Shown: in pieces, positions 28,483 through 36,965 of the stretch
Layout: the number at the start of each line of letters is the position of its first letter
How positions within the stretch are numbered: the stretch's first letter is position 1
NCBI RefSeq assembly: GCF_016862435.1
Contig: NZ_BOMY01000048.1
Coordinates: forward strand, 62,001 to 126,000
Reading direction: 5' to 3'
Origin: Paractinoplanes tereljensis
GTDB taxonomy: Bacteria; Actinomycetota; Actinomycetes; Mycobacteriales; Micromonosporaceae
DNA length: 64,000 nucleotides
Position numbers and translations under genes: made by a program
The notes under the pieces: model-generated
Databases searched by the model: none
The model's input: only the letters and a program-made list of their open reading frames with translations
What the model was told of the DNA's origin: nothing

Positions 28483-30339
28483 TCAGAACACGTCCTCGGA
28501 CAGGTCCATCAGGTCCAGCACGGTGTTCTCGATGATGCGGCGGTCGGAGCCGACGCGCGGCAGCACCTCGCGAACGAAGAACCGCGCGGCCGCCACCTTG
28601 CCCTCGTAGAACTTCTTGTCGGCGGCCGACACCTCGCCACCGAGCGCCTTCAGGGCCACCTCGGCCTGGCGCAGCAGCAGCCAGGCCAGCACGACGTCGC
28701 CCAGCGCGAGCAGGACCCGGCGGGAGCTGAGACCCACCTTGTACAGCTCGCGGGTCTCGCCGTTCTGCACCGAGGCCAGCCAGCCCATTGTCGCGCCGAG
28801 GATCTGCTGCATCTCGCCGAGCGCCTTGCCGAGGCCGAGGCGCTCCTCCTTGAGCTGGCCGTTGCCGGCCTCGCTCGTGACGAACTCCTGCATCTCACCG
28901 GCGATGACGGCGAGCGCCTGGCCCTGGTTCTTCACGATCTTGCGGAAGATCAGGTCGAGGCTCTGGATCGCGGTCGTGCCCTCGTACAGGGTGTCGATCT
29001 TCGCGTCCCGCACGTACTGCTCGAGCGGGTAGTCCTGCAGGAAGCCGGAGCCGCCGAAGGTCTGCAGCGACTCGTGCCCGAGCAATTCGTACGCCCGCTC
29101 CGAACCGACGCCCTTGACCAGCGGAAGCAGCAGGTCGTTGACCTTGCTGGCGGCCTTGGCCGTGGCGGTGTCGCCGGCCGCCTCGGCGATGGCGATCTTG
29201 TCCTGCCAGGTGCCGGTGTAGACCACCAGGGCCCGCAGCGCCTCGGAGTACGACTTCTGCAGCATCAGCGAGCGGCGTACGTCGGGGTGGTGGGTGATCG
29301 TGACCCGCGGCGCGGCCTTGTCGTCGTTCTGCACCAGGTCGGCACCCTGAACGCGGTTCTTGGCGTACTCCAGGGCGTTCAGGTAACCCGTCGACAGGGT
29401 CGCGATCGCCTTCGTGCCGACCATCATCCGGGCGTACTCAATGATCATGAACATCTGCCGGATGCCCGCGTGCACCTCGCCCAGCAGCCAGCCCTTGGCC
29501 GGGGTGCCGTGCTCGCCGAAGGTCATCTCGCAGGTGTTCGAGACCTTGAGGCCCATCTTGTGCTCGACGTTGGTGGCGTAGACGCCGTTGCGCTCGCCGA
29601 GCTCGCCGGTCTCCGCGTCGAAGTGGTACTTCGGCACGATGAACAGCGACAGGCCCTTGGTGCCCGGGCCGCCGGCACCCTCGACGCCGACCGGGCGGGC
29701 CAGCACGTAGTGGATGATGTTGTCGGTCAGGTCGTGCTCACCCGAGGTGATGAAGCGCTTGACGCCCTCGATGTGCCAGGAGCCGTCGGGCTGCGCGATC
29801 GCCTTGGCGCGGCCGGCGCCCACGTCCGAGCCGGCGTCCGGCTCGGTGAGCACCATGGTCGAGCCCCACTGCTTCTCGACGAAGAGCTTGGCCCACTTCT
29901 TCTGGTCCTCGGTGCCCTCCTGCTCCACGACATGCGCGAAGGAGGGGCCGGACGAATACATCCAGACCGGGGCATTGGCGCCCAGCACCATCTCGGCCAG
30001 CGACCACCACATCGCCCGCGGCGCCAGCGTGCCGCCCAGCGAACCGGGCAGGTCGAGGCGCCAGAACTCGGCGGCCATCCACTGCTCGAAGGACTTCTTG
30101 AACGACTCCGGCAGCGGTGCCGTGTGCGTCGCCGGGTCGAAAACCGGCGGATTGCGGTCGGCGTCGATGTAGCTCGCCGCCAGGTCCTCGGTCGCGAGGC
30201 GGTTCACCTCAGCGAGGACGTCGCGCGCGGTCTCCGCGTCGATCTCGTCGAACGGCGCCTGGCCGAACGCCCGATCAGCCCCGAAGACCTCGAACAGATT
30301 GAACTGGAGGTCCCGAAGGTTGCTCTTGTAATGGGTCAT
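28483..30339 (-). CDS. acyl-CoA dehydrogenase (FadE5-like, long form)
   Basis: A 618-aa flavoprotein, the size of the long acyl-CoA dehydrogenase class typified by FadE5. Motifs include MVLTEPDAGSDVGAGRAKA (about residues 163-181; FAD/substrate region), a catalytic-Glu loop QDYPLEQYVRDAKIDTLYEGTT (about 440-461, trimmed) and a C-terminal helical extension. It oxidises acyl-CoA to enoyl-CoA in beta-oxidation. The frame is open for 112 codons upstream, but that stretch has no ribosome site and unrelated composition; ATG 30339 (MTHYKSNLRDLQFNLFEVFG) is the family N-terminus. Confidence 0.93.
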   Translation of the reverse strand: MTHYKSNLRDLQFNLFEVFGADRAFGQAPFDEIDAETARDVLAEVNRLATEDLAASYIDADRNPPVFDPATHTAPLPESFKKSFEQWMAAEFWRLDLPGSLGGTLAPRAMWWSLAEMVLGANAPVWMYSSGPSFAHVVEQEGTEDQKKWAKLFVEKQWGSTMVLTEPDAGSDVGAGRAKAIAQPDGSWHIEGVKRFITSGEHDLTDNIIHYVLARPVGVEGAGGPGTKGLSLFIVPKYHFDAETGELGERNGVYATNVEHKMGLKVSNTCEMTFGEHGTPAKGWLLGEVHAGIRQMFMIIEYARMMVGTKAIATLSTGYLNALEYAKNRVQGADLVQNDDKAAPRVTITHHPDVRRSLMLQKSYSEALRALVVYTGTWQDKIAIAEAAGDTATAKAASKVNDLLLPLVKGVGSERAYELLGHESLQTFGGSGFLQDYPLEQYVRDAKIDTLYEGTTAIQSLDLIFRKIVKNQGQALAVIAGEMQEFVTSEAGNGQLKEERLGLGKALGEMQQILGATMGWLASVQNGETRELYKVGLSSRRVLLALGDVVLAWLLLRQAEVALKALGGEVSAADKKFYEGKVAAARFFVREVLPRVGSDRRIIENTVLDLMDLSEDVF

Positions 30340-30600
30340 GTTGCTGGCCCCGCTCTCCGAACGACGCGAGTGAAAACGCGAGTTACCCGTCAGTAACTCC
30401 CACTGTATTACCCATCGGTAGGAGGCGACAAGCCGCAAGTGGTTCTGTGACCAACCGGCGGATCGCACATTCAGTCCGGCCGATCGGGTGGGCGGCGGGA
30501 CAGCCGTTCGGCCAGAAAGGTCCCCACCACGTATCGAGGCGTCTCGTGGCTCGTTGCATCGATAACAGCGTCTTCGGTGCAAGACATACAGGGGGACACC

Positions 30601-30756
30601 ATGTTCGCCGCAATCAAGAACCTGATTCCTGAGCCCCGTCAGGCGGACCAGCCACGCCACTACACCGGACGGCACCGCAGGCCGGAGTCCGTGCCGGCGA
30701 CAGCCGCCCCGGTGGCCGACAAAGCCACCGCCGAGGCGGAAACCGCCGCAGCTTAA
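30601..30756 (+). CDS. small protein of 51 aa
   Basis: A 51-codon frame (MFAAIKNLIPEPRQADQPRH ... ETAAA) with a strong ribosome site (AGGGGGA, four to five bases before ATG). The N-terminal ten residues could form a short amphipathic helix, the middle is rich in His/Arg, and the tail is Ala/Glu-rich. It ends four bases inside the convergent phosphatase gene. No function can be assigned. The ribosome site and Micromonosporaceae-like codon use support expression. Confidence 0.5.
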   Translation: MFAAIKNLIPEPRQADQPRHYTGRHRRPESVPATAAPVADKATAEAETAAA

Positions 30757-31880
30757 CTGCCGGCGGCACCGACCTCCCAGCTAGGCATGGGCACGGTCGG
30801 GCCGTCGTCAGGGCCCGCATATTCCAGCAGCACCAGGGCGATGTCGTCCTCGAGGCGTCCGTGCACCCAGTCGACCAGCGCGGCCTCCAGCGACGCCAGC
30901 CCGTCTCCCACCGTGCCGTGGCCGAGTAGTCGCCACGCCCGATCGGCCGTCGGGAAGAACTCCCCCTCCCGGCGTGCCTCCCCCAGCCCATCGGTGAAGA
31001 GCAGCAGCCGGTCGCCCGGCTCGAGCCGCTCCACCCGCACCTTGACCTCCGGCATGAAGCCCAGCGGCGGCGCCGGCGACGGCGGCTCCAGCGGAATGAC
31101 CTGGCCGCGTCGCAGCAGCAACGGCGCCGGATGTCCACAGTTGACGATGGTGAGCGTGCCGCCCCGCTCCTCGACCAGCGCGGCCGTCACGAAGTCCTCG
31201 TCGCCGACACTGCGGGCCACCGCCCGGTCCAGGTCGGCCACCATCGTCTTCAAGTCGGCCCGCTCGTAGGCCACGTGCCGGTAGGACCCGAGCACGATGC
31301 TGGCCAGCCGGACCGCGTCCAGCCCCTTGCCGCGCACGTCCCCGATGATGATCCGCACCCCGTACGGCGTGTCCAGCGCTTCGTACAGGTCGCCGCCGAT
31401 GTCGGCGGCCGCGGTCGCCGAGATGTACCGCCCGGCCACCGCGAGCGCGCCCACCTGCGGGCCCACGTCGCGCAGCACGGCCTGCTGGGCCACCGCCGCG
31501 AGTTTCTGCAGCTCGACGATCCGGTCGGCCTGCCGCTGCCGGATCGTGGCCACGGCCGCCGCGATGCCGGTGGCCAGCATGATGCCGGCGATGGTGACCG
31601 GCCCGGCCATCCCCTGCGGGCTGTCCGCCCCCACGAAGATCGCCCCGACGACGGTGGCGAGCACCCCGGTCGCCAGCACGGTCTGCCAGAAGGCGAAGAC
31701 GGCGGCGAGGAACGGAACGGCCGCGAGCAGTCCGACGAAGTGGGCCTGCGGCCCGTCGGCGAGCTCCACGGCGGACACGACAGCGAGCAGCACGAGGGCC
31801 GCGCCGAGACCGGCGCGGGATCCTGGGCTGAGCGGGCGGCGGCCCGGCGGAAGAGTAGGCATGGTTACGCCGAACAGCAT
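30753..31880 (-). CDS. membrane-anchored PP2C/SpoIIE-type serine phosphatase
   Basis: About 375 aa. The N-terminal 110 residues hold four TM helices, a linker helix follows (RQRQADRIVELQKLAAVAQQ), and the rest is a SpoIIE/RsbU PP2C domain with metal-binding motifs ADIGGDLYEA (about residues 158-167), IGDVRGKGLDA (about 179-189), and FTDGLGEAR plus a late DDIALV. Such proteins dephosphorylate anti-anti-sigma factors in partner-switching pathways. No anti-sigma gene is adjacent. The start is uncertain: ATG 31880 or ATG 31862. Confidence 0.88.
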   Translation of the reverse strand: MLFGVTMPTLPPGRRPLSPGSRAGLGAALVLLAVVSAVELADGPQAHFVGLLAAVPFLAAVFAFWQTVLATGVLATVVGAIFVGADSPQGMAGPVTIAGIMLATGIAAAVATIRQRQADRIVELQKLAAVAQQAVLRDVGPQVGALAVAGRYISATAAADIGGDLYEALDTPYGVRIIIGDVRGKGLDAVRLASIVLGSYRHVAYERADLKTMVADLDRAVARSVGDEDFVTAALVEERGGTLTIVNCGHPAPLLLRRGQVIPLEPPSPAPPLGFMPEVKVRVERLEPGDRLLLFTDGLGEARREGEFFPTADRAWRLLGHGTVGDGLASLEAALVDWVHGRLEDDIALVLLEYAGPDDGPTVPMPSWEVGAAGS

Positions 31881-31994
31881 GCCCGATCAGAGCGAGTCAC
31901 TGCATCAACTTGACGCGTAGTCTGACTCGGTTCTGACCACCCGTTACTCAGGTGTTGGCCGGTCGGCCCCCGAAGTTGGTGGCAGGATGTCCCG

Positions 31995-32531
31995 ATGACA
32001 GACGATCTAGGTGATCGCCTCCGGTCCGCATTCGGCTGGACCGACCCCGGCGACGGCACCGGATATCTGGTCAGCAACCGCTCCGGCTGGTGGCGGGATC
32101 CACTGATCATTTCCAGCCTCGGGGACGCCCTCGGCGCACTGTTCCGGGACTCCTCGCCCACCGTCGTCGTCTCCCCCGAGGTCACCGGTTTCCTGCTCGG
32201 ACCGCTTGTCGCGCGAGCGCTCGGCGCCGGCTTCGTGGAGGCCTACCGGGCCGGCGTGCGCCGGCCCATCGCCGAGCCGATGCGCTGGGCCGAGGTGCCC
32301 AGCGATCATCGCGGTGAAAAGCAACTTCTGGGCGTACGCGAGGGGCTGGTCAAACCCACCGACCGGGTGCTCGTGGTCGACGACTGGGCGGCCACCGGGG
32401 CCCAGGTGCGGGCCCTGCGCTCGCTGCTGGGCGACACCTACGTGGGGGCCGCCGTGATCGTCGACGAGTGCCCGCCCGCAGTGGCGACGGAGCTGACCAT
32501 TCGCGGACTACTGAGAGGTGCCGACCTCTAG
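31995..32531 (+). CDS. phosphoribosyltransferase-like protein
   Basis: A 178-aa type I PRTase fold. The PRPP-binding loop is VLVVDDWAATGAQV (about residues 123-136), preceded by TVVVSPEVTGFLLGPLVARAL (trimmed), the usual beta-alpha region. Substrate unknown; it is most like adenine-type or orphan PRTases. It is convergent with the YciI gene, the two stop codons sharing the palindrome CTAG. Confidence 0.8.
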   Translation: MTDDLGDRLRSAFGWTDPGDGTGYLVSNRSGWWRDPLIISSLGDALGALFRDSSPTVVVSPEVTGFLLGPLVARALGAGFVEAYRAGVRRPIAEPMRWAEVPSDHRGEKQLLGVREGLVKPTDRVLVVDDWAATGAQVRALRSLLGDTYVGAAVIVDECPPAVATELTIRGLLRGADL

Positions 32532-32797
32532 GCCAGCTTGCCCAGGCTGGGCCGGAACCCGGTAGCCGTGTACTCGGCGAGGCCGCGCTGAACGTACGGG
32601 TCGTCGGCCATCAGCGCCCGCGCCTCGTCCTCGGTCTCCGCCTCGATCATCACGAGACCGCCCACCGGCGGGTTCTGCCGGCCGGCGATCACCAGCTTGC
32701 CGCTTTTGACCAAACCGTCCAGAAAGGCCAGATGCTCGTCGCGGGCCTTATCGACCTCCTCGAGCGACACCAGATACTTCGAAATCATCACGTACAC
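32528..32797 (-). CDS. YciI family protein
   Basis: An 89-aa ferredoxin-like YCII domain: KYLVSLEEVDKARDEHLAFL, then GKLVIAGRQNPPVGGLVMIE and DDPYVQRGLAEYTATGF. The conserved His (in DEHLAFL) and Asp (in MADDPY) of the putative active site are present. GTG 32797 follows AAAGGGGC with eight-base spacing. Function in vivo is not established for the family. Confidence 0.85.
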   Translation of the reverse strand: MYVMISKYLVSLEEVDKARDEHLAFLDGLVKSGKLVIAGRQNPPVGGLVMIEAETEDEARALMADDPYVQRGLAEYTATGFRPSLGKLA

Positions 32798-32922
32798 GGG
32801 TGACGCCCCTTTCCTGCGCTCCCTGCGCCGGGCAATCGTACGATCTGAGGTTCTGTCTCGGCATTTTTCGTTCGCCGACCAGCCCATAGCTGAGCAAGGT
32901 GCCGAAAAGTTACATTTTGGTA

Positions 32923-33399
32923 ATGTTCCTGCGGATCACTGCTCAGCCGGATGCCCGGCTCATCGCCACGGCGGTCCGCCGTGGCCTGCGGCCGTTCGTG
33001 CTGACCGCGCGCGGGCTGGGCTGGGCCTCGATCGCCCTGGCGCTGCTGCTCCAGATCGTCGTCGGCGGCAGCTACCTCACGCTGGTGCTGGTCGGTGCGC
33101 TCATCGCGGTCGGCATCCCGATGCTGCTCATCAACGCGGGCACGCGCGAGGCACTCGCCGACAGCGACCTGACCACCTACGAGATCACCGAGGGCGGCGT
33201 CGCGCATTCCAGCCTCGCCAGCCGGCACTCGTACACCTGGAACGCCTTCCGCTCGGTCGAGGAAGCGCCCGGCCAGCTGATCTTCGGCCGCACCCGCACC
33301 CGGTTCCTGCCGATCCCCACCAGCACCCTCACCCGGGCTCAGATCGACCAGGTCCTCGGCGCCGCCGCTGGGCACGGTCTGCGGGTCCGTCGCGCTTAG
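32923..33399 (+). CDS. YcxB-like membrane protein
   Basis: About 158 aa with two TM helices (near residues 27-45 and 48-65 from ATG 32923) and a cytoplasmic YcxB-like C-terminal domain (TYEITEGGVAHSSLASRHSY, then WNAFRSVEEAPGQLIF and FLPIPTSTL). GTG 32899 would add eight residues, and neither start has a clear ribosome site. It overlaps the convergent methyltransferase by four bases. Function unknown. Confidence 0.75.
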   Translation: MFLRITAQPDARLIATAVRRGLRPFVLTARGLGWASIALALLLQIVVGGSYLTLVLVGALIAVGIPMLLINAGTREALADSDLTTYEITEGGVAHSSLASRHSYTWNAFRSVEEAPGQLIFGRTRTRFLPIPTSTLTRAQIDQVLGAAAGHGLRVRRA

Positions 33400-34052
33400 C
33401 GCTCCGGTTTCAACCCCATGAGGTACGCCTGGGGCTGGCCCTCGTAGCGCTCGGCCGCCCGCACCATCCGCATCGACTCGGTGAACCCGGCCGCGCTCAG
33501 CAGGTCGGCCACCAACTGCGGCGGAAGCCAGTAGACGTCCAGGTCGATCTCGTGCCCGTACCCCTTGGTGAGCGCGCGTTTCTCCGGGCCGGCCTCGGCG
33601 GCCTTGAAACCCAGGAGTACCCGGCCGCCCGGGCGCAGCACCCGGAAGAACTCGGCGAACGCCGTCGGCAGCAGCTGGGGCGGGGTGTGTACCAGCGAAT
33701 ACCAGGCGACCAGGCCGCCCAGGCCGTTGTCGGGCAGATCGAGTTCGAGCAGGGAGCCGACGCTGAACGGGATGGCCGGATAGTTTTTTCGCGCCACCTC
33801 GATCATCTGCGGGGACAGGTCGATGCCCTGCATGTCGAGGTCGAGCTTGGCGAGATGGCCGGTGATCCGTCCCGGACCGCAGCCGACGTCGGCCACCGGC
33901 CCGTCCACCACCTCGGCGAACCCACCGAGCACCGCGCGCTCCCAGGTGGATTCGGCAAGTTCATCCCGCAGAACGACGTGATAGTCGTCGGCTACCACGT
34001 CGTACGCCATGCGGGTTTTGCTTAGGTATTTGGCAGTTTCCGGGTCGGCCAT
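33396..34052 (-). CDS. class I SAM-dependent methyltransferase
   Basis: A 218-aa methyltransferase with motif I VADVGCGPGRITGHL (about residues 53-67), DLDMQGIDLSPQMIEVARKN (about 70-89; acidic residue of motif II) and LVAWYSLVHTPPQ (about 114-126). It is the small UbiE/Methyltransf_11 type with unknown acceptor. It begins one base after the dcd stop, so the two are probably co-transcribed. Confidence 0.88.
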   Translation of the reverse strand: MADPETAKYLSKTRMAYDVVADDYHVVLRDELAESTWERAVLGGFAEVVDGPVADVGCGPGRITGHLAKLDLDMQGIDLSPQMIEVARKNYPAIPFSVGSLLELDLPDNGLGGLVAWYSLVHTPPQLLPTAFAEFFRVLRPGGRVLLGFKAAEAGPEKRALTKGYGHEIDLDVYWLPPQLVADLLSAAGFTESMRMVRAAERYEGQPQAYLMGLKPER

Positions 34053-34053
34053 T

Positions 34054-34632
34054 TCAGGCCGTTGGCCAGACCCGGAAATTTTGCGCCGAGCGAGACGGCG
34101 TCGGGCCGCGTTGTCCCTGGTAGCGCGAGCCGTAGATGGACGAGCCGTAGGGGTGCTCGGCCGGGCTGGACAGCCGGAAGATGCACAGTTGCCCGATCTT
34201 CATGCCCGGCCACAGCTTGATCGGCAGATTGGCCACGTTGGACAGCTCCAGCGTGACGTGCCCGGAAAAGCCCGGGTCGATGAAGCCGGCCGTCGAGTGG
34301 GTCAGAAGCCCGAGGCGCCCGAGCGAGCTCTTACCCTCGAGCCGCCCCGCGAGCTGGTCACCCAAGGTGATCACCTCAAGCGTGGAGGCAAGCACGAACT
34401 CCCCCGGGTGCAGCACGAACGGTTCCCCGTCGCCGACCTCCACCTCCGCGGTGAGGTCGTCCTGCTGCTCGGCCGGGTCGATGTGGGTGTAGAGGTGGTT
34501 GTTGAACACCCGGAAGAATCGATCGAGCCGCACGTCGATGCTGGACGGTTGCATGAGCGCCGGGTCGAACGGCTCCAGGGCGAGATCGCCCGACTTGATC
34601 TCAGAGACGAGGTCACGGTCGGAGAGCAGCAT
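34054..34632 (-). CDS. dcd: dCTP deaminase
   Basis: 192 aa starting MLLSDRDLVSEIKSGDL, with MQPSSIDVRLDRFFRVF (about residues 28-44), the catalytic segment RLEGKSSLGRLGLLTHSTAGFIDPGF (trimmed; active-site Glu and Ser/Arg, about 108-133) and the trimer-forming C-terminus. It converts dCTP to dUTP (or to dUMP in bifunctional forms) for dTMP synthesis. The frame is open upstream, but family length and sequence fix the start at ATG 34632. It is divergent from a flavin-fold oxidase, with a perfect SOS-type palindrome in the 76-base spacer. Confidence 0.95.
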   Translation of the reverse strand: MLLSDRDLVSEIKSGDLALEPFDPALMQPSSIDVRLDRFFRVFNNHLYTHIDPAEQQDDLTAEVEVGDGEPFVLHPGEFVLASTLEVITLGDQLAGRLEGKSSLGRLGLLTHSTAGFIDPGFSGHVTLELSNVANLPIKLWPGMKIGQLCIFRLSSPAEHPYGSSIYGSRYQGQRGPTPSRSAQNFRVWPTA

Positions 34633-34679
34633 CGGGACACCATACCGACCTGCTGATTCGGCGTGTTTAGCTGGGCGTG

Positions 34680-34705
34680 TCGAACAGGTGTTCGATAAGA
34701 TACTC
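34680..34705 (+). promoter_or_regulatory. perfect SOS (LexA) box overlapping a promoter
   Basis: TCGAACAGGTGTTCGA at 34680-34695 is a perfect 16-bp palindrome matching the actinobacterial LexA consensus TCGAAC-N4-GTTCGA. It abuts GATAAGATACT (34694-34705), a plausible extended -10 region, only a few bases before ATG 34709. The transcript would be nearly leaderless and LexA-repressed. The divergent dcd starts 48 bases on the other side. Confidence 0.75.
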
Positions 34706-34708
34706 CCC

Positions 34709-35212
34709 ATGGCTTCCTGGTCCGACTTCACCTCCGCCGACCCCACGCTGGCGGCAGCCATCCGCGCCCTGTTCGAGCAGTACGGCCCCGGACTCGCCTA
34801 CCTGGCGACCATCCGCGCCGACGGCGCCCCCAGGTTGCATCCCGTCTCCCCGGTTTTCACGGCCGAGGGCCTGTATTGCTTCATAGTCGCGTCACCCAAA
34901 CGGGGAGATCTGGCCCGAGACGGCCGCTACGCCCTGCACTCGTTCCCCCCAGAGGAGTGCGACGACGAGGCCTACCTGACGGGCACAGCCACCCGAGTCA
35001 AAGACCCGCTGGTGACAGCCAAGCTGTCCGAGGCCCTGCGGGCGTCTCTCGGAGTCGACTGGCACCTCTACGAGATGCACGTGGAGACGGCAACCCTCCG
35101 CCGCCACGGCCCAGCCGGCGCCATCCCCCTAGCGGCAACGCCGGCCGCAGTAGCCCCGATATCCCGCACGTGGAAGGCCGAGTTATCCCGCCCCCTGGCC
35201 TACGCCGGTTGA
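34709..35212 (+). CDS. pyridoxamine 5'-phosphate oxidase-fold protein
   Basis: A 167-aa split-barrel flavin/F420-binding fold: YLATIRADGAPRLHPVSPVF (about residues 29-48), then LYCFIVASPKRGDLARDGRY (trimmed; about 54-72) and a helical C-terminus. The family includes F420-dependent reductases, heme utilisation proteins and PNP oxidases; this member cannot be placed further. It is preceded by a perfect SOS box, which would make it a DNA-damage-induced gene. That is inferred from the motif. Confidence 0.82.
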   Translation: MASWSDFTSADPTLAAAIRALFEQYGPGLAYLATIRADGAPRLHPVSPVFTAEGLYCFIVASPKRGDLARDGRYALHSFPPEECDDEAYLTGTATRVKDPLVTAKLSEALRASLGVDWHLYEMHVETATLRRHGPAGAIPLAATPAAVAPISRTWKAELSRPLAYAG

Positions 35213-35265
35213 CCCGAGCCACTACCGCCACACCCCGCCTCCATCAGGTACAGTGATCCCGCTAC

Positions 35266-35336
35266 GCGGGTGTAGTTCAATGGCAGAACATCAGCTTCCC
35301 AAGCTGACAGTGCGGGTTCGATTCCCGTCACCCGCT
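35266..35336 (+). tRNA. tRNA-Gly (anticodon CCC)
   Basis: A 71-base cloverleaf: acceptor GCGGGTG/CACCCGC with discriminator T, D-stem GTTC/GAAC, anticodon stem TCAGC/GCTGA with loop TTCCCAA (anticodon CCC at 35298-35300), four-base variable loop and T-arm GCGGG-TTCGATT-CCCGT. CCA is not encoded. A strong terminator follows. Confidence 0.96.
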
Positions 35337-35346
35337 CAGAGTCGGG

Positions 35347-35381
35347 AGGCCCCTGTCCGCGGGAAGCGCGGACCGGGGCCT
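35347..35381 (+). terminator. terminator after tRNA-Gly
   Basis: AGGCCCC/GGGGCCT (35347-35353 with 35375-35381) and GTCCGCG/CGCGGAC (35355-35361 with 35367-35373), separated by one mismatch, five-base loop, then TCTTCG. Confidence 0.85.
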
Positions 35382-35395
35382 CTTCGCATATCTAC

Positions 35396-35456
35396 CTGGG
35401 GGCCGAGCCCCCAGACCCCCACGGTGCGGCACGTTGCGGTCAGCGAGGGTCCGGCT
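35396..35456 (+). repeat. dispersed repeat, copy A
   Basis: About 61 bases (CTGGGGGCCGAGCCCCCAGA...), nearly identical to copy B at 36871-36933, in the same orientation. The two copies flank the RTX-repeat gene. Confidence 0.75.
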
Positions 35457-35496
35457 CCCTTTACCCCCCGCGGGCCCGGGGGCCCGGGGCGGGCGG

Positions 35497-36669
35497 TTAC
35501 CAGGGCTGGAACGTCTCGCACGCGGTTAGGGTGACTTTGTCGTATGCGGCGCTGCATACGTCGTTGTTTTCGCCGCCGTCTAGGTGGCTTGTGCCGTAGT
35601 AGGCGTATAGGGCGTCGTCACCGGCCTCGCCGTATAGGTCGTTGTTGCCGTCTCCGCCGTACAGGCTGTCGTTGCCGGGGCCGCCGAGGATGGCGTCGTT
35701 GCCGTTGAAGCCGTTGATCTCGTTGGCTGACGCGTTGCCGATCAGGCGGTCGTTGCCTGCGCCGCCGTTTAGCAGTTCGACGTCGGCTCCGACGGTGTCG
35801 TACTCGCCGGCTACGCCGTCGTCGCGGGAAACGCCGTTCAAGGAGACCGTCAGGGGCTTCTTGTAGAGCTGGTACTCGACCAGGTCCTGGCCGGGGCCGC
35901 CTAGCAGCACGTCGGGGTAGACCTTGCGGTCGTCGGGGTCGCCGTGCAACTGGTCGTTGCCGGCGCCACCCTCGATGCGGTCCGCGCCGTACCAGCCGCG
36001 CAGGAAGTCGTTGCCGGCGTCGCCGTACAGCTGGTCGTTGCCGTTGTCGGCGAAGAGGTCATCGTTGCCGTTGCCGCCGCGGATCACGTCGTTGCCGGCG
36101 CGGTCGGGCTCGGTGACGCAGTCGCTGTCGCCGAGGACCATGTCGTTGCCGTCACCCGCGTTGACATAGTCGGACCCGTCACCGGCGTAGATGAGGTCGT
36201 TGCCGCCGTTGCCGTAGATCTTGTCGTTGCCGGCTGACGTATCGCAGAGATCCTCGCCGTGCAGGACATCGGCCTTCGGCCCGCCGACGAGCGTGTCGTT
36301 GCCCGGCCCGCCGTACGCCTCCAGCTTGAGGTCAGTGTTGTTGACTACCGAGTCGTCCCGGTCGTAGACCTTGACGAACACCTTGGCGGGTGTCTTCGTG
36401 GTCGTACACCGGACCCGGGTCTTGTCGCCCTTGACCTGCTTGCAGTTCTTGCCGGGCTTGACGGCCACCCGATCGTCGATCGTGACGGTCCGCCCGGAAC
36501 GCGTGATCACGACCTTGTTCTTGACCTTGTAGTCGGCCGTGAACGAGATCGTGGAGGCGCCCGCGGTCACCCACCCGTAGCTCGCCGCCGAGGCAGGGCC
36601 GGCAACGGCCGTAACCGCAACGGTGGTGGCGGCCGAGAGAAGGAGGGCCGACCAGACTTTGCGAGACAT
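35497..36669 (-). CDS. secreted calcium-binding protein with RTX nonapeptide repeats
   Basis: 390 aa. A signal peptide comes first (MSRKVWSALLLSAATTVAVT..., cleavage likely after PASAA near residue 29), then a beta-rich domain (residues about 30-130), then many GGxGNDxLxx hemolysin-type calcium-binding repeats (GNDLIYAGDGSDYVNAGDGN, about residues 180-360). Such repeats fold into calcium-loaded beta-rolls outside the cell. No catalytic domain is evident. The C-terminus has a Cys pair (NNDVCSAAYDKVTLTACETF). ATG 36669 has GGGGA seven bases upstream. The open frame to 36765 is not needed. Confidence 0.88.
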   Translation of the reverse strand: MSRKVWSALLLSAATTVAVTAVAGPASAASYGWVTAGASTISFTADYKVKNKVVITRSGRTVTIDDRVAVKPGKNCKQVKGDKTRVRCTTTKTPAKVFVKVYDRDDSVVNNTDLKLEAYGGPGNDTLVGGPKADVLHGEDLCDTSAGNDKIYGNGGNDLIYAGDGSDYVNAGDGNDMVLGDSDCVTEPDRAGNDVIRGGNGNDDLFADNGNDQLYGDAGNDFLRGWYGADRIEGGAGNDQLHGDPDDRKVYPDVLLGGPGQDLVEYQLYKKPLTVSLNGVSRDDGVAGEYDTVGADVELLNGGAGNDRLIGNASANEINGFNGNDAILGGPGNDSLYGGDGNNDLYGEAGDDALYAYYGTSHLDGGENNDVCSAAYDKVTLTACETFQPW

Positions 36670-36761
36670 CGAACAATCCCCCGACATAGATGGCGACAGC
36701 ATCCTAGGGGCTCTGCAAAGTTCGGCGGGAGTGACCATCCACAGTCGAACAGCCTTGGCCC

Positions 36762-36860
36762 TCACTTCGGAGGAAGTACGAACGTTCCTCGCCCGGGGAT
36801 GGTTGTGACCAGGCCGCGCTCGCGCAGAACCTCGACGGCGTGGCGAGCTGCGCCGCGGAC
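36762..36860 (-). pseudogene. 3' remnant of a small GntR-family regulator
   Basis: This region encodes 32 codons plus a stop (RGAARHAVEVLRERGLVTTI, then PGRGTFVLPPK) that match the C-terminal half of the intact GntR gene at 37333-37566 almost perfectly; the DNA similarity continues past the stop to about 36750. The 5' half, with the start codon, is missing and is replaced by repeat copy B. It is a partial duplication or recombination scar. Confidence 0.8.
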
Positions 36861-36870
36861 GAATCCGATT

Positions 36871-36933
36871 CTGGGGGGCCGAGCCCTCAGACCCCCACGG
36901 TGCGGCATGTCGCGGTCAGCGAGGGGTCCGGCT
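36871..36933 (+). repeat. dispersed repeat, copy B
   Basis: 63 bases nearly identical to copy A at 35396-35456 (a few substitutions and two one-base length differences). A shortened echo (GAGCC-TCAGACCCCACGG) follows at 36940-36957. Confidence 0.75.
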
Positions 36934-36965
36934 TCCTCGAGCCATCAGACCCCACGGTCGCGGTG

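Noticed and set aside
30340..30675. N-terminal extension of the acyl-CoA dehydrogenase frame
   Set aside because: The extra 112 codons have no ribosome site, unrelated composition, and overlap the start of the 51-aa gene; the family N-terminus begins at 30339.
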